The notes beneath the pieces were generated by a model that saw only the letters and a list, made by a program, of their open reading frames with translations, was not told where the DNA came from and ran no database searches. From the NCBI RefSeq assembly GCF_019599465.1, contig NZ_RKLR01000011.1, positions 1-64,000 on the forward strand: 64,000 nt of DNA. Direction: 5' to 3'. This stretch comes from Haloarcula rubra (GTDB lineage: Archaea > Halobacteriota > Halobacteria > Halobacteriales > Haloarculaceae). Shown piece by piece: positions 25,521-34,930 of the stretch (position 1 is its first letter; the number at the start of each line of letters is the position of its first letter). The translations under genes were made by a program, and so were the position numbers.

Positions 25521-26816
25521 ATGCGAATGCACAATAGTCAACTCCCCAATCATTGGCAATGGAAGAAGTTGGGTGATGTAGTGACAGTAAACCCACGATA
25601 CCAGTATGATGATTCTCTGGATGAACATCCTCATGTTCCAATGTCGGCGGTGAGCGAAGATACAAAGAGAATTACTGAATTTACCTCTAAGGAAAATATC
25701 TATTCTGGATTATCGAAATTCAAAGAAGATGATGTGCTCTTTGCAAGAATTACTCCCTGCACAGAAAACGGGAAAGTAGCGTTGGTAGCAAACATTCCCG
25801 AGAACTACGAAATGTCATTTGGGTCGTCGGAGTTTGCAGTGTTGAGTGCAGGAGACGAGATATTGCCTCGTTTCCTATATTATCTATGTCAGGCACCGGG
25901 ACTTCGCACTCGTGCAATCAACCAAATGAAGGGTGCTTCAGGTAGGAAGAGGGTCCCATATTCTTTCCTCAGAGAAGAAATAGAGATACCAATACCGCCT
26001 ATAGAAGAGCAAAAACAAATAGTTGAAATATTAGATAGTATATTCCATGAAATTGAGAATATAGAAGAAGTAACACACCGAGAAGAGGAGATAGAATCTA
26101 TCTTCTTTGAATCTGCGTTATCTGATGCGATAAATCAAATTGGAGAGCGGGAAACTAGCGAGTGGATTAGGATTTCGGATGTATGCGATGAAACCAAGAA
26201 CGGGGGGACACCAAAGCGTTCTGAAGAGCGCTATTGGGAAGGTGAAATCCCTTGGTTAAAATCAGGAGAAGTGGACAATAACAAACTGTACGATGCTGAA
26301 GAGTACATTACAAAGAAAGGTCTTGATCAGAGTAGCGCCAAGCTGTTCCGACCAGATACTGTTTTAGTTGCGATGTATGGTGATGGGAACACGAGAGGTC
26401 GCGCTTCACTGCTAAAGGAAGAGATGAGTGCAAATCAGGCTGTCTGTGGTCTCTCACCTAATCAAGAACAGTGTATCCCTGAGTATCTATGGTATTGTGT
26501 TATGTCCTTGAGGGCGAAACTACGGGCAAAAAGTCGAGGAGGGAATCAGGCAAACCTGAATCAGGGAATGATTGTCGAGGAAAAAATCCCACTTCCACCA
26601 CTGGAAACTCAAAGGCACGTCGTAAGCAAACTTAGCCGTATTCAAGATAGGTTTGATAACATCTCCTCGTCACTCGACGGGCAAAGACAGGTTCTCTCGA
26701 TTCTCCCTGAGTCAATCTTACATAGCGTTCTGAAGGGAGAGACCACTCCAGTAGAAGGAGAATTTAGAAGCGGAATCAATGACTCAGGCCAATTAGCGAT
26801 ACAAGAATTCAACTGA
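25521..26816 (+). CDS. hsdS: Type I specificity subunit
   Basis: A 431-residue protein starting one base after the hsdM stop (ATG 25521). It has the expected two target-recognition domains, each followed by a conserved helix: TRD1 opens with NHWQWKKLGDVVTVNPRYQY and ends near PIPPIEEQKQIVEILDSI; TRD2 contains NGGTPKRSEERYWEGEIPWL and ends near PLPPLETQRHVVSKLSRI. The two halves set the bipartite recognition sequence, which cannot be read from the protein alone. Confidence 0.93.
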   Translation: MRMHNSQLPNHWQWKKLGDVVTVNPRYQYDDSLDEHPHVPMSAVSEDTKRITEFTSKENIYSGLSKFKEDDVLFARITPCTENGKVALVANIPENYEMSFGSSEFAVLSAGDEILPRFLYYLCQAPGLRTRAINQMKGASGRKRVPYSFLREEIEIPIPPIEEQKQIVEILDSIFHEIENIEEVTHREEEIESIFFESALSDAINQIGERETSEWIRISDVCDETKNGGTPKRSEERYWEGEIPWLKSGEVDNNKLYDAEEYITKKGLDQSSAKLFRPDTVLVAMYGDGNTRGRASLLKEEMSANQAVCGLSPNQEQCIPEYLWYCVMSLRAKLRAKSRGGNQANLNQGMIVEEKIPLPPLETQRHVVSKLSRIQDRFDNISSSLDGQRQVLSILPESILHSVLKGETTPVEGEFRSGINDSGQLAIQEFN

Positions 26817-27080
26817 TTACCGATAATTGTCTTTGTCCATCACCATCTAGCCTCCCGTAGTCCCAAACGGGCCTATGTGGCCTTTCAGCTTGTACTCTAT
26901 TCACCTTTTGATTACGACTGTCCTCTCTCAGAGGGTAGCAGACGCGATTCTCCAACGTCTGGTCACTTCTCCTTGCAAATGTATGGATAGAAAGCTGGCC
27001 TCGGCACTCCTAGTTGATCCGACATACATAGGATTAACCGACGAATCGCTGTCTGAGGCCTTTTCTCCTACGGTGATAAC

Positions 27081-27581
27081 ATGACCGAGGACGATCCACA
27101 GTGGAAAGAGACGCTCGGCCTTGCAGACGATTCGACGAGAGTACAGATCATCTGCAAGGAACAGCACAGGGACGAATGGACAAAAGAGGCTGACGAGAAG
27201 GGGTATAGCAGCCGTAGTAGCTACCTGTACGAACTCATTGAAGAAGCCAGAGCATATCGCAAAGAGGGATTCCTTGGTTGGGAACACGCACAGGAACAGA
27301 TTGAGGAACTGGAAACGGAGGTAGAGCAGTTAGAAAATGAGCTGGATAAGGAAAAGGAAGCAAACAAATCACCGCTCAGCAATCCGACCACGGTAAAGCG
27401 GCACCTCTCAGAAAACTATACACCATTGAGCGATATCGTAGAAGAATTTCTGCAGGAAGAGGATTTGGAGCAGGTACTTCGGCCAGCAATTGAGGACACT
27501 TTGTATGCTCTCACTGGACAAGACGAGGTCGAATACCAACGGGGTCACGGTTGGCGACTCACTGAGGGAGGTGATGGATAG
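27081..27581 (+). CDS. Coiled-coil protein paired with the integrase
   Basis: A 166-residue protein. Residues 1-60 (STRVQIICKEQHRDEWTKEA, GYSSRSSYLYELIEEARAY) resemble a ribbon-helix-helix-type DNA-binding start. Residues about 72-98 form a coiled coil (EQIEELETEVEQLENELDKE), followed by a small C-terminal domain ending GWRLTEGGDG that may be winged-helix-like. Genes of this build often sit just before tyrosine recombinases in haloarchaeal elements and may be recombination directionality or regulatory factors. That role is an inference from position. Confidence 0.65.
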   Translation: MTEDDPQWKETLGLADDSTRVQIICKEQHRDEWTKEADEKGYSSRSSYLYELIEEARAYRKEGFLGWEHAQEQIEELETEVEQLENELDKEKEANKSPLSNPTTVKRHLSENYTPLSDIVEEFLQEEDLEQVLRPAIEDTLYALTGQDEVEYQRGHGWRLTEGGDG

Positions 27582-27659
27582 ATAGTTGACGACTGGTACG
27601 AGAAGGTCTTCGAGAACAAGCACGACGAAATCAACGAGTTCCTGCGGCAGAAGGAGGCG

Positions 27660-28514
27660 ATGGGCCGTAGTCCGCGAACACTCAATGCCTACAGTCGTAC
27701 GCTGAAGAAGTTCTATCACGAGCAATTTCCGGACCTGACGCCTGCAAAAACGGAAGTTAGACACATCGAAGAATATCTGCATGAACTGAACGAACGGGAT
27801 CTAAGTCAGAATACGAAACGTCGGTATCTCGAATCACTCTCCTCGTTTTTTAGCTACGCGATGAAGCGACCACGGTTTGAGAAGATCAACAGCAATCCCG
27901 CTGGCGTCGTATTGGAGGAAATCCCGAAGCGGGTTCACGATAGACCTGATTGTGCGACGTGGGAGAATGCGAAGAAGATCGTCCACGAGATTGCCGATCC
28001 TCGTGATAAGTCGGTCGCGGTGCTTCTGGCTAAAACTGGGTGTCGGTTGACTGCAGCGCTTGAGATTCAGCAAGACGACTTGATGCTGGAGGAAGGATTC
28101 ATTCGCCTGCGCAAGCGAAAGGGCGGGAAGCAGACAGTCGTACCAGTCGATGATGAGGTAATCAAGAGTCTCCGCAGGCTTCAGAAGATTATCCCTGATG
28201 ATGAGTTAGATTACCTCTTCGTCAGCATGCGGGGTCATCGTCTATCCCGTGAACGGATCCGAGTCGCTGTCCGGAAGGCTGCAATCACAAGTGGCATTAT
28301 GGAAAGAGGTGAGACTCAGTTTCACCGGAAGTTTACACCGCATACATTTCGAACTGTTTTCACGACACTGATGCGGAAGCGGGGTATGGATGATAGAATC
28401 CTCAAATATATCCGGGGCGATTCCAGCGATCAGACGATGGATGTCTACACGAGGGTTGATCGAGGGGAGGCTCGGGAACAATATCTAGACTGCGTAGCGA
28501 AATTGGGGCTCTGA
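27660..28514 (+). CDS. Tyrosine recombinase / phage-type integrase
   Basis: Catalytic residues are visible: R129 in KTGCRLTAAL, K157 in KRKGGKQ, H228-xx-R231 in PHTFR, and Y263 in DVYTRVD. Position 254, usually His/Trp, is Asp in IRGDSSDQT. The ATG at 27660 gives 284 residues, but in-frame codons from 27582 (VDDWYEKVFENKHDEINEFL) look like the natural N-terminal arm of the core-binding domain. No standard start codon is present there, directly after the TAG of the preceding gene. The enzyme would integrate or excise the accessory island. Confidence 0.9.
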   Translation: MGRSPRTLNAYSRTLKKFYHEQFPDLTPAKTEVRHIEEYLHELNERDLSQNTKRRYLESLSSFFSYAMKRPRFEKINSNPAGVVLEEIPKRVHDRPDCATWENAKKIVHEIADPRDKSVAVLLAKTGCRLTAALEIQQDDLMLEEGFIRLRKRKGGKQTVVPVDDEVIKSLRRLQKIIPDDELDYLFVSMRGHRLSRERIRVAVRKAAITSGIMERGETQFHRKFTPHTFRTVFTTLMRKRGMDDRILKYIRGDSSDQTMDVYTRVDRGEAREQYLDCVAKLGL

Positions 28515-28603
28515 AAGCCTTCCCCCCTGTTACAAGGCGTGTTCTTGGTTTGGATGCGATCCCGAGTTCGGATGTCGGTTTAACAACAACTGCTCATCCC
28601 TAC

Positions 28604-28611
28604 TTTTATAA
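28604..28611 (+). promoter_or_regulatory. TATA box of the uncharacterised four-gene cluster
   Basis: TTTTATAA ends 24 bases before the ATG at 28636, a textbook spacing for a leaderless archaeal transcript. Confidence 0.55.
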
Positions 28612-28635
28612 TTACTATCTCGGTATTTGGCAGAA

Positions 28636-29868
28636 ATGACTGATCAACAGAAAGGTAACGTTCAGCACGTCTGCATATATCAGTGCCGACCTCAAGCTGA
28701 TGACCCTTGGTACGATCTTTATGAGGAAATCGATGCTGATGAGTTAGATGATTACGAGAACACCAAGGATATTGTTCGGGGGTTTATGGGAACTTTAGAG
28801 CCAAAGCAGTATGGAGATCCGTCCATTAAGAGTGCTCGCAAACATGATTTTGATACAGAGGCCACTCAATCAACTCTCAATACCCTCTCAACCTTCCATT
28901 TGGATGATGATACTAGCGTGGACAGCGTGGAAAAAGAAGACGAATCAGAAGAAGATAGCGGCGAAGAGGAAACAGAAGGCGATAGTGAGGCTGAAGAAAC
29001 TTTTTTAGATGTATCGGATCCATTGGTTGATGGGTATGTTGAAGCACCTAATAGCGTAGATTGTTTTCTGTTGTTTGTTGAATATAGGTGGGAAAGTGAT
29101 CGGTATGAATCAGAAAACAGGTTGATGGTTGTACAACTTCCTCTGCGAGAGGACGTCTTTATTCCTGGAGAAGAGGACGAAGGAGATGAAGACGCAGAAG
29201 AACTGTTCTCTCAGCTCCAAGATGCTTTCGATGATAATTTGAAAAAATCAGTATTGTACCCTTATCAGGAGATACCCGAGTTGGAAGACGATAGCTCAGA
29301 AGAGGCTACAGATGGGACAGATGAAACTTCTGAAGACGATAATTCAGATGAAGATCGTCTGGGTGTTGCTTATCTGTATCAGGGTAATGGACAAGCACAA
29401 TACTGGTATAAGTACCTTGATTTACAAGAAGAGGAACATAAGGACGAAATTCTGGCAAATCAACGGGTTGAGATTATAAAACAGTTGCAAGATGACGATA
29501 CTGATGTGGAGGATGTTGATGATCCATTTAAAGAAATTGACTCGTTGGAAGATGTTGATCTTGATGATCTACCTGATGGTATCGATCAGTATTGGGAGAG
29601 TGGTGTAGTTGTAGAGATAGGGAATGTCAAGATCCAGGGTATTACTGTAGGCGATGTTCTCGGACAGGATGCAATTGAGTTCTATGAAAGTGAGGAGACC
29701 GACGAGGTATTCACGGTCGTAAGAGGACAGGAACCATCGTTCCGACCTGTGGGACAAGGAACTTATCACCAGACGGGCGATGAAGAAGATAATGATGAGA
29801 CTATTGACATCCCTATTTTCCCGGAACTATCTGAATACAAAGACCTGAGCCAACTGATTAATGATTGA
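28636..29868 (+). CDS. Unrecognised very acidic protein (gene A of the candidate defence cluster)
   Basis: A 410-residue protein with no recognised family. The N-terminal ~95 residues (NVQHVCIYQCRPQADDPWYD, IVRGFMGTLEPKQYGDPSIK) appear folded. Two long acidic Glu/Asp/Ser linkers, near residues 100-125 and 225-245, divide it into three folded parts, the middle one containing VDCFLLFVEYRWESDRYESE. The C-terminal part has GNVKIQGITVGDVLGQDAIE. It may be a scaffold or sensor rather than an enzyme. The ATG at 28636 lies 24 bases after a TATA box. Its end overlaps the next gene by 8 bases. Confidence 0.7.
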   Translation: MTDQQKGNVQHVCIYQCRPQADDPWYDLYEEIDADELDDYENTKDIVRGFMGTLEPKQYGDPSIKSARKHDFDTEATQSTLNTLSTFHLDDDTSVDSVEKEDESEEDSGEEETEGDSEAEETFLDVSDPLVDGYVEAPNSVDCFLLFVEYRWESDRYESENRLMVVQLPLREDVFIPGEEDEGDEDAEELFSQLQDAFDDNLKKSVLYPYQEIPELEDDSSEEATDGTDETSEDDNSDEDRLGVAYLYQGNGQAQYWYKYLDLQEEEHKDEILANQRVEIIKQLQDDDTDVEDVDDPFKEIDSLEDVDLDDLPDGIDQYWESGVVVEIGNVKIQGITVGDVLGQDAIEFYESEETDEVFTVVRGQEPSFRPVGQGTYHQTGDEEDNDETIDIPIFPELSEYKDLSQLIND

Positions 29869-31870
29869 GGAATTATCAATACTAGAATATATTCAGGAAG
29901 CCTATTTAGAGGATGCAACATGGGCTCCGGAGACGGTGACAGTCAATAACCAGCCGGTTAGTGAGCTGTCTAGATCAGAATTTGAGTCGTTAGTAGAGCA
30001 GATTGATTCTCGTCCGAGATGGTTCAGAAGTTTCCAACTCGCTATCCCGGCATCTTCACCATATGAGACCGAGACTCAGGTCCTTACCCTCCAAAACGGA
30101 GTGGGTTTTGAGCAAGGTGGAGTCACTGAAATGCTATCTGAGAGCGATGAGGATAGCGCAGATTGGGCGGGAAGAATTTCGAATCATTTCTCAGATGGTG
30201 AGCATCGAGAAGGAGTTGAGCTGATCTTTGAGGCCCTCGGTATATCAGACATAGACGAGCTAGAAATATCAATCACAGTTAATAAATCACATATCGTAGA
30301 AGATTTTTGCGACGAAAATTCGGTGGGTGTTAGCGATGCGGATGTACAACTGTGGACTAGTAAAGAGACGCTGGGGCAATGGATTGAGAGATCCAGCGTA
30401 GAACATATAATTGACAGACAGTTCAATGATTCGAGCACACCCTATCACTACTTTCTGGAAAATGAGGGAGTTGAAGAGAGCCGGTTTCTGGGTTTTGTGT
30501 CGGCTCATTCCTTGGAAAACGGTAGAACGGATTTTCTCCCCGTGAGTTGCCAGGAGAATTATAGGCGAGAACAAGAGATACTATCTTCTGTTTTTGAGGA
30601 TACTAAGTTCAGCTCCCCGCCTGTTTCACCACTTGTATTTGATAATCCAGTAATCCGTGGGATGTATCAAAGTGTCTTTGTTTTTGCGGCTACTGCTTGT
30701 CTAGCCAGTGATTACAGCCTCAGCAGAGATTCATTTGAAGCAGAGACAAAGACCGACCGGCATCATACGAGAAGTGAGTTTGATTTTAATGAACCAAGTG
30801 ATGTTTCGTTTGACGACCAACCACTGAATGACTTGTATAGTCTGTTGGAGCAGGTGCTTCACGGTGACGGACCGTCCTCCCTGAACCATTGGCACCAAGC
30901 TGTCGCCACCCATTGTTCATCTTTTACCGAGATTCCGTTAAAACGTCGTGAGATTGTTCACTACTGTGGATTCCTCCAAGAGGAAGCAGCTAAACAAGAA
31001 TTAGAGCAACTACAAAACACGGTTGAAGAAGCATTCGAGTTAACGAGAACTGTCGCAAACTCACTTTCAGAAGCCTCTCAGTCTCTTACATCGGATCTTC
31101 AGAAGGTCATCATCACACTTCTGGCCGCTATAGTAACGAATTTCGTTCTGATTCTACGCTATTCGGATCTTCATGTTCTTGCCCCATTCAGCGTAGCAGC
31201 CATCGCAGCAATTCTCATCTTTTACTTCCCGATCATTCAAAACGAGATAGATGAAACCCAGTCGGTAATGGAGAACCGTACTGGGGATTTCATAATTTAC
31301 CTTTCAGAGATCCGTAGTCACGTAGGTACACGAGTTTTTGACCTTGAAAAGATAGAGGGCCAATATAAAGTTCATCTCAGAACCGCGTTCAATTCGCTTC
31401 AAAATGCGAGACAGACCACCAGTAGAATCTATCTGCTGTTGGTACTGATTTGGGCGATAATCATCTTTTACGGGTTGCTCATAATAGCAGATAACACATT
31501 CATTGGTCTACAAAATTCGCTCAGCGATCTTGGCTTGCAAACATCCACTAACCAGGGCCAAGGAACTATAAAAATAACAATACTAGTCTCAACAGTGCCG
31601 GCAATCTGGCTCCTCTACAAATTAATCAGCTATCACTATTCTTCTGAGGGCAAATTCCTATCATGTTCTCTGACTCCAGTTGAATCACCAAACGATCCAG
31701 AAATCAACTTCCCTCAGATAGAAGATGAGTCAACCAGCATGGACGAAGTCGATATTGACTTCTTTGAAAATGCTACCCCTCGTCATTATTTTGATTTCTG
31801 TCCGCTCCTTCTGACAATACTTTTCATTAGTATTATCGCAATCGCTGGTGCCGCAATATGTATCAATTGA
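29861..31870 (+). CDS. Unrecognised membrane protein (gene B of the candidate defence cluster)
   Basis: A 669-residue protein. The first ~380 residues are soluble and acidic without known motifs. A coiled-coil-like helix (AAKQELEQLQNTVEEAFELT) precedes two membrane segments near residues 425-475 (VIITLLAAIVTNFVLILRY; AAIAAILIFYFPII). A helical hairpin follows, then two more segments near 525-545 and 570-595, and a hydrophobic C-terminus (LLLTILFISIIAIAGAAIC). A large soluble domain joined to about five membrane helices recalls membrane-acting effectors of defence systems, but the function is inferred. It overlaps gene A by 8 bases. Confidence 0.7.
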   Translation: MIEELSILEYIQEAYLEDATWAPETVTVNNQPVSELSRSEFESLVEQIDSRPRWFRSFQLAIPASSPYETETQVLTLQNGVGFEQGGVTEMLSESDEDSADWAGRISNHFSDGEHREGVELIFEALGISDIDELEISITVNKSHIVEDFCDENSVGVSDADVQLWTSKETLGQWIERSSVEHIIDRQFNDSSTPYHYFLENEGVEESRFLGFVSAHSLENGRTDFLPVSCQENYRREQEILSSVFEDTKFSSPPVSPLVFDNPVIRGMYQSVFVFAATACLASDYSLSRDSFEAETKTDRHHTRSEFDFNEPSDVSFDDQPLNDLYSLLEQVLHGDGPSSLNHWHQAVATHCSSFTEIPLKRREIVHYCGFLQEEAAKQELEQLQNTVEEAFELTRTVANSLSEASQSLTSDLQKVIITLLAAIVTNFVLILRYSDLHVLAPFSVAAIAAILIFYFPIIQNEIDETQSVMENRTGDFIIYLSEIRSHVGTRVFDLEKIEGQYKVHLRTAFNSLQNARQTTSRIYLLLVLIWAIIIFYGLLIIADNTFIGLQNSLSDLGLQTSTNQGQGTIKITILVSTVPAIWLLYKLISYHYSSEGKFLSCSLTPVESPNDPEINFPQIEDESTSMDEVDIDFFENATPRHYFDFCPLLLTILFISIIAIAGAAICIN

Positions 31871-31984
31871 CGATTGGACTACAGGGTGCGAAGAAGGTTT
31901 GCACGAAGTTAACGATTTCCGGGGCAGAACAGTCGTAGTGCTTGTGGCTAAAGCTTTTGTCGACTGGTTAAGAATTGCGTAATA

Positions 31985-33253
31985 ATGAGCGACGGAGAGG
32001 GACTCGAAGGCTACGATCCAGACGAAGTTCTTCTGGACCGGATCGATAATCGCAGCAAGGAGTTCACCAATCGTCTCCATGAAATGTTCGCTGGTGACCG
32101 CCTCGATCACAGGGCACCAATGGTCCGCATTCTTCTTGTGGACCGTTTTGAGGAACAGGTTCGGGAGTTCGTAAAAAACTATGACCTGTTGAAAGAGCGG
32201 AACATCAACCGACGGTATGCTGAAGAATTTCTGGAGTCTGAGTATGATGTCCCGCGGGAAGACTTGGATACAGACGATCGCTGGGAATTGCTTCTCGTTA
32301 TCTACGAACATGGGCTAGAAGACGAGCTTGAAAAGATTATGTTCCGCTCGGAGCTGTTCGCGGTCAAGAACGAGGAATCATACTATCTTGATGAGAAGCT
32401 TGAGATCGACGATATCGATACCAAAGTTAGCGAGTTCATGGAACAGGTGAACATCGAGGAACAACGGTTGGACCCGCTGCGGATTCTCGTTGATTCTGAC
32501 GATGAGGCCGTATTCTTGCAAATCTATCGCGAGTACGGCCGGAAATACCGCCGAATCTTCGAGTTCCGTGATAACGGCAAGGATACACCGCCAGCAGAAC
32601 CATCTATCTCTGGAGAACAATATTACCCTCTTAAGAATATTGGCATTAGCATCGAACCGCAAGAGAGTGAAACAAAAATAACCTTTACCAAGAAACCGGG
32701 TGCCAAGGGGTGGCGGCAGGAGATTAGTGAACTGTTTGATTTCCTGTTCGGTATTGACGAACCGTTGGAACGATTTACTGAAGAACGATCTGAAGTAATC
32801 GAGACGATTCAACAGGGTGCGAAGGAAGCGGCGGAGAACGAAGAGAATACCTCCGAGGCTTTAAAAGAAGTAATTTCTGAGACGAAGGAAGATCGAAAGG
32901 AGGATCTAAAAGATGGAGAACTACCGGAAGACAAGGAAGAAGAGTTGATAACAAAATACGAATCGATAGAACTTGTGGGCTATGCGATTAGCGACGACCA
33001 GTCGACAAGCACTGACGAGTTTGTTATTATTGCGAACAACTTAGACAATCTGTTTGAGACAATCGACGGCATTGAAACCAGCTTCCAAGACTACTTAGAG
33101 AAAGCCGATGAGGAGAATATCGAACTTGTTCTGCAAATCGGCGGTGAACGGATTCGTCTGGAATCCGGCGACTGGTCGCCATTGAGCGGACGAATATCAG
33201 AAGAGAACAAGGAGGCACTGGAACGGTTCTTCCAACCCAGCAATGAGGAGTGA
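31985..33253 (+). CDS. Unrecognised helical protein (gene C of the candidate defence cluster)
   Basis: A 422-residue protein, mainly helical and charged. The start MSDGEGLEGYDPDEVLLDRI leads into APMVRILLVDRFEEQVREFV, then a region of helices about 60-150. A strand-rich segment is near 205-235 (NIGISIEPQESETKITFTKK), and a long charged helical segment follows (ENTSEALKEVISETKEDRKE). There is no P-loop, nuclease or methylase motif. It ends 11 bases inside gene D, so C and D are coupled and probably act as partners. Confidence 0.7.
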   Translation: MSDGEGLEGYDPDEVLLDRIDNRSKEFTNRLHEMFAGDRLDHRAPMVRILLVDRFEEQVREFVKNYDLLKERNINRRYAEEFLESEYDVPREDLDTDDRWELLLVIYEHGLEDELEKIMFRSELFAVKNEESYYLDEKLEIDDIDTKVSEFMEQVNIEEQRLDPLRILVDSDDEAVFLQIYREYGRKYRRIFEFRDNGKDTPPAEPSISGEQYYPLKNIGISIEPQESETKITFTKKPGAKGWRQEISELFDFLFGIDEPLERFTEERSEVIETIQQGAKEAAENEENTSEALKEVISETKEDRKEDLKDGELPEDKEEELITKYESIELVGYAISDDQSTSTDEFVIIANNLDNLFETIDGIETSFQDYLEKADEENIELVLQIGGERIRLESGDWSPLSGRISEENKEALERFFQPSNEE

Positions 33254-34697
33254 TACTGTTCAAGCACTGCAGACATTCCTCGCAGAGGAGCGTCCAGTTG
33301 AGGAGGAAATGGTTCCTGCAGAGTTAGATGGTTCGTACTGCGAGAAACTAGTGCAGCCACCCAGCACCTGTGTAATCGATGGCTGTGTCAACGAAGCCCG
33401 GGTGTTGGAAGAGGATGGACAGTTCTTGGTCCGGTGCTACGCGAACTCCGAGCATGTCGAATATGTCGATAAAAATGATCGGCAGCGGTATCGGCCTGAC
33501 TTTGAGGCCGTATTGAATGATGTCGCCGCCAATCTTAGTCTTACCCCGGTGGACTATACTGGTGATGCCTTACCCCGATATGCTTTGGTTCGGACAGAGG
33601 AAAACATCGACATTGCGGTATTGTATGGACCGAATGACTACAAGAAGACGATCAAGGACGTGTTGCAGCGGACAATCGAGAATGGCGAACCTTGTCTCCT
33701 ACTGACTCCGCGAGGCGAAATAAGCGATATCGTCGAACTGCAATCGGTCTACGGCACAGGCTATCTCGCCTATGCTATGCCTTTCCAACAGGTTGCCAGC
33801 ACCACGCAAATTCAAGAGACACTTCAAACGATTGTGGAACTGCATGCGCTCAACCAACAGGTAATAACGGACCGGTTTGGCGAAGATCCGAACGATTTCA
33901 CCGTTAAGGCCGATCGCAACCCTAGCTACATCTTGTCGGAACTAAGTCAGCTTAAGATACTCCGTTCAAATGGAGAGATTCGCAATGGAGATGGAAGCCG
34001 ATTGGAAAAGATCAGTGAGGCCGCGTTCTCACATCTATTCAGTGTACAACCAGGGTTCGGTGGTGAGGACAGTGTCGGTGAGATAGAACCGGATAATCTC
34101 TTCTACATTCAGGAGGATGGAAGCCACGGTATGATAGAGTATGAGCCGGTTCTAGGAGTTGTGGATACAAAGTCGGGGAAGGTGGCGAATTTCGGGCAGG
34201 AGAAGGTAGATGGTAAGCATGAAGAATATGTGAAGCGGGCGCGAAGTTACTCGTTCCAGAGTGCGGCGATCGCACATATTTTCGTCGTGGCAAATGTCCG
34301 TGGGAAGCAAGAGATCAAATTCTATGACCGAATGCAGCGCCATTATGACGAAGATATGTATATGGTGGTGTTGACAGTAGATGCGTTTTTGGCGATCATG
34401 GCCGCGTATCTCTCGGCAACTCTTTCGAACGAACTCTCACTCGATGGTGGATCGTTTACAAGAGGTGTATATCCGCTTTTCCACCGAGATACGTTCAATT
34501 CAGCTGAATATCAGTACCTGCGGGAGTATACACGGAGTGTCGGACGGTCGGAAGAGGAGCAGTCTGAGTATGAACAGGACTACGATGAGCGGTCTAGTTT
34601 GCTTGTGGTTACTCGAGATGTAGTCATCGCTCATTTAGAGCAGAGGATCGAAGGAACAGGAGAAATCGAGAGACTACTGGAGACTTACCTAGAATAG
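33243..34697 (+). CDS. Predicted PD-(D/E)xK-like nuclease with N-terminal zinc site (gene D of the cluster)
   Basis: A 484-residue protein. Cysteines C33, C43, C48 and C65 near the N-terminus could hold zinc. A nuclease-like core is suggested by E255/E259 in RLEKISEAAFSHLF, P283-D284, and D308-T-K310 in VLGVVDTKSGK, followed by a helix and the strand IAHIFVVAN. This is the order and spacing expected of restriction-type endonuclease folds, with Asp in place of the common Glu. If correct, this is the DNA-cutting member of the cluster. Start overlaps gene C by 11 bases. No whole-protein family is recognised. Confidence 0.65.
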   Translation: MRSDTVQALQTFLAEERPVEEEMVPAELDGSYCEKLVQPPSTCVIDGCVNEARVLEEDGQFLVRCYANSEHVEYVDKNDRQRYRPDFEAVLNDVAANLSLTPVDYTGDALPRYALVRTEENIDIAVLYGPNDYKKTIKDVLQRTIENGEPCLLLTPRGEISDIVELQSVYGTGYLAYAMPFQQVASTTQIQETLQTIVELHALNQQVITDRFGEDPNDFTVKADRNPSYILSELSQLKILRSNGEIRNGDGSRLEKISEAAFSHLFSVQPGFGGEDSVGEIEPDNLFYIQEDGSHGMIEYEPVLGVVDTKSGKVANFGQEKVDGKHEEYVKRARSYSFQSAAIAHIFVVANVRGKQEIKFYDRMQRHYDEDMYMVVLTVDAFLAIMAAYLSATLSNELSLDGGSFTRGVYPLFHRDTFNSAEYQYLREYTRSVGRSEEEQSEYEQDYDERSSLLVVTRDVVIAHLEQRIEGTGEIERLLETYLE

Positions 34698-34714
34698 GTG
34701 ATATTAGATCATGA

Positions 34715-34930
34715 ATCTGCAAGGAGAGACGGGACATACTCGAGGTCGGTGCAGATGGACGTGTTGAGTCGGTCAGTGAGGCCTTGTTGCTAGGCAATGC
34801 CAACGAAGAACTGTTCGGTGATGACAATGTCAGCATCCAAGAAATTTGTGAGGAGATTCTCTCGCTCACGAAGCTGGACGATGAGGATTCAATCTGTGCT
34901 CTTGAACTACCTGACCCAAATAAAGTCTAA
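34715..34930 (+). pseudogene. Start-less C-terminal protein fragment
   Basis: 71 codons on the plus strand, from just after an in-frame TGA to TAA at 34928-34930. They read like a real acidic haloarchaeal protein tail: RRDILEVGADGRVESVSEAL, LLGNANEELFGDDNVSIQEI, CEEILSLTKLDDEDS. There is no ATG or GTG start in frame. It is probably the end of a lost gene that once followed gene D in the cluster. Confidence 0.5.
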
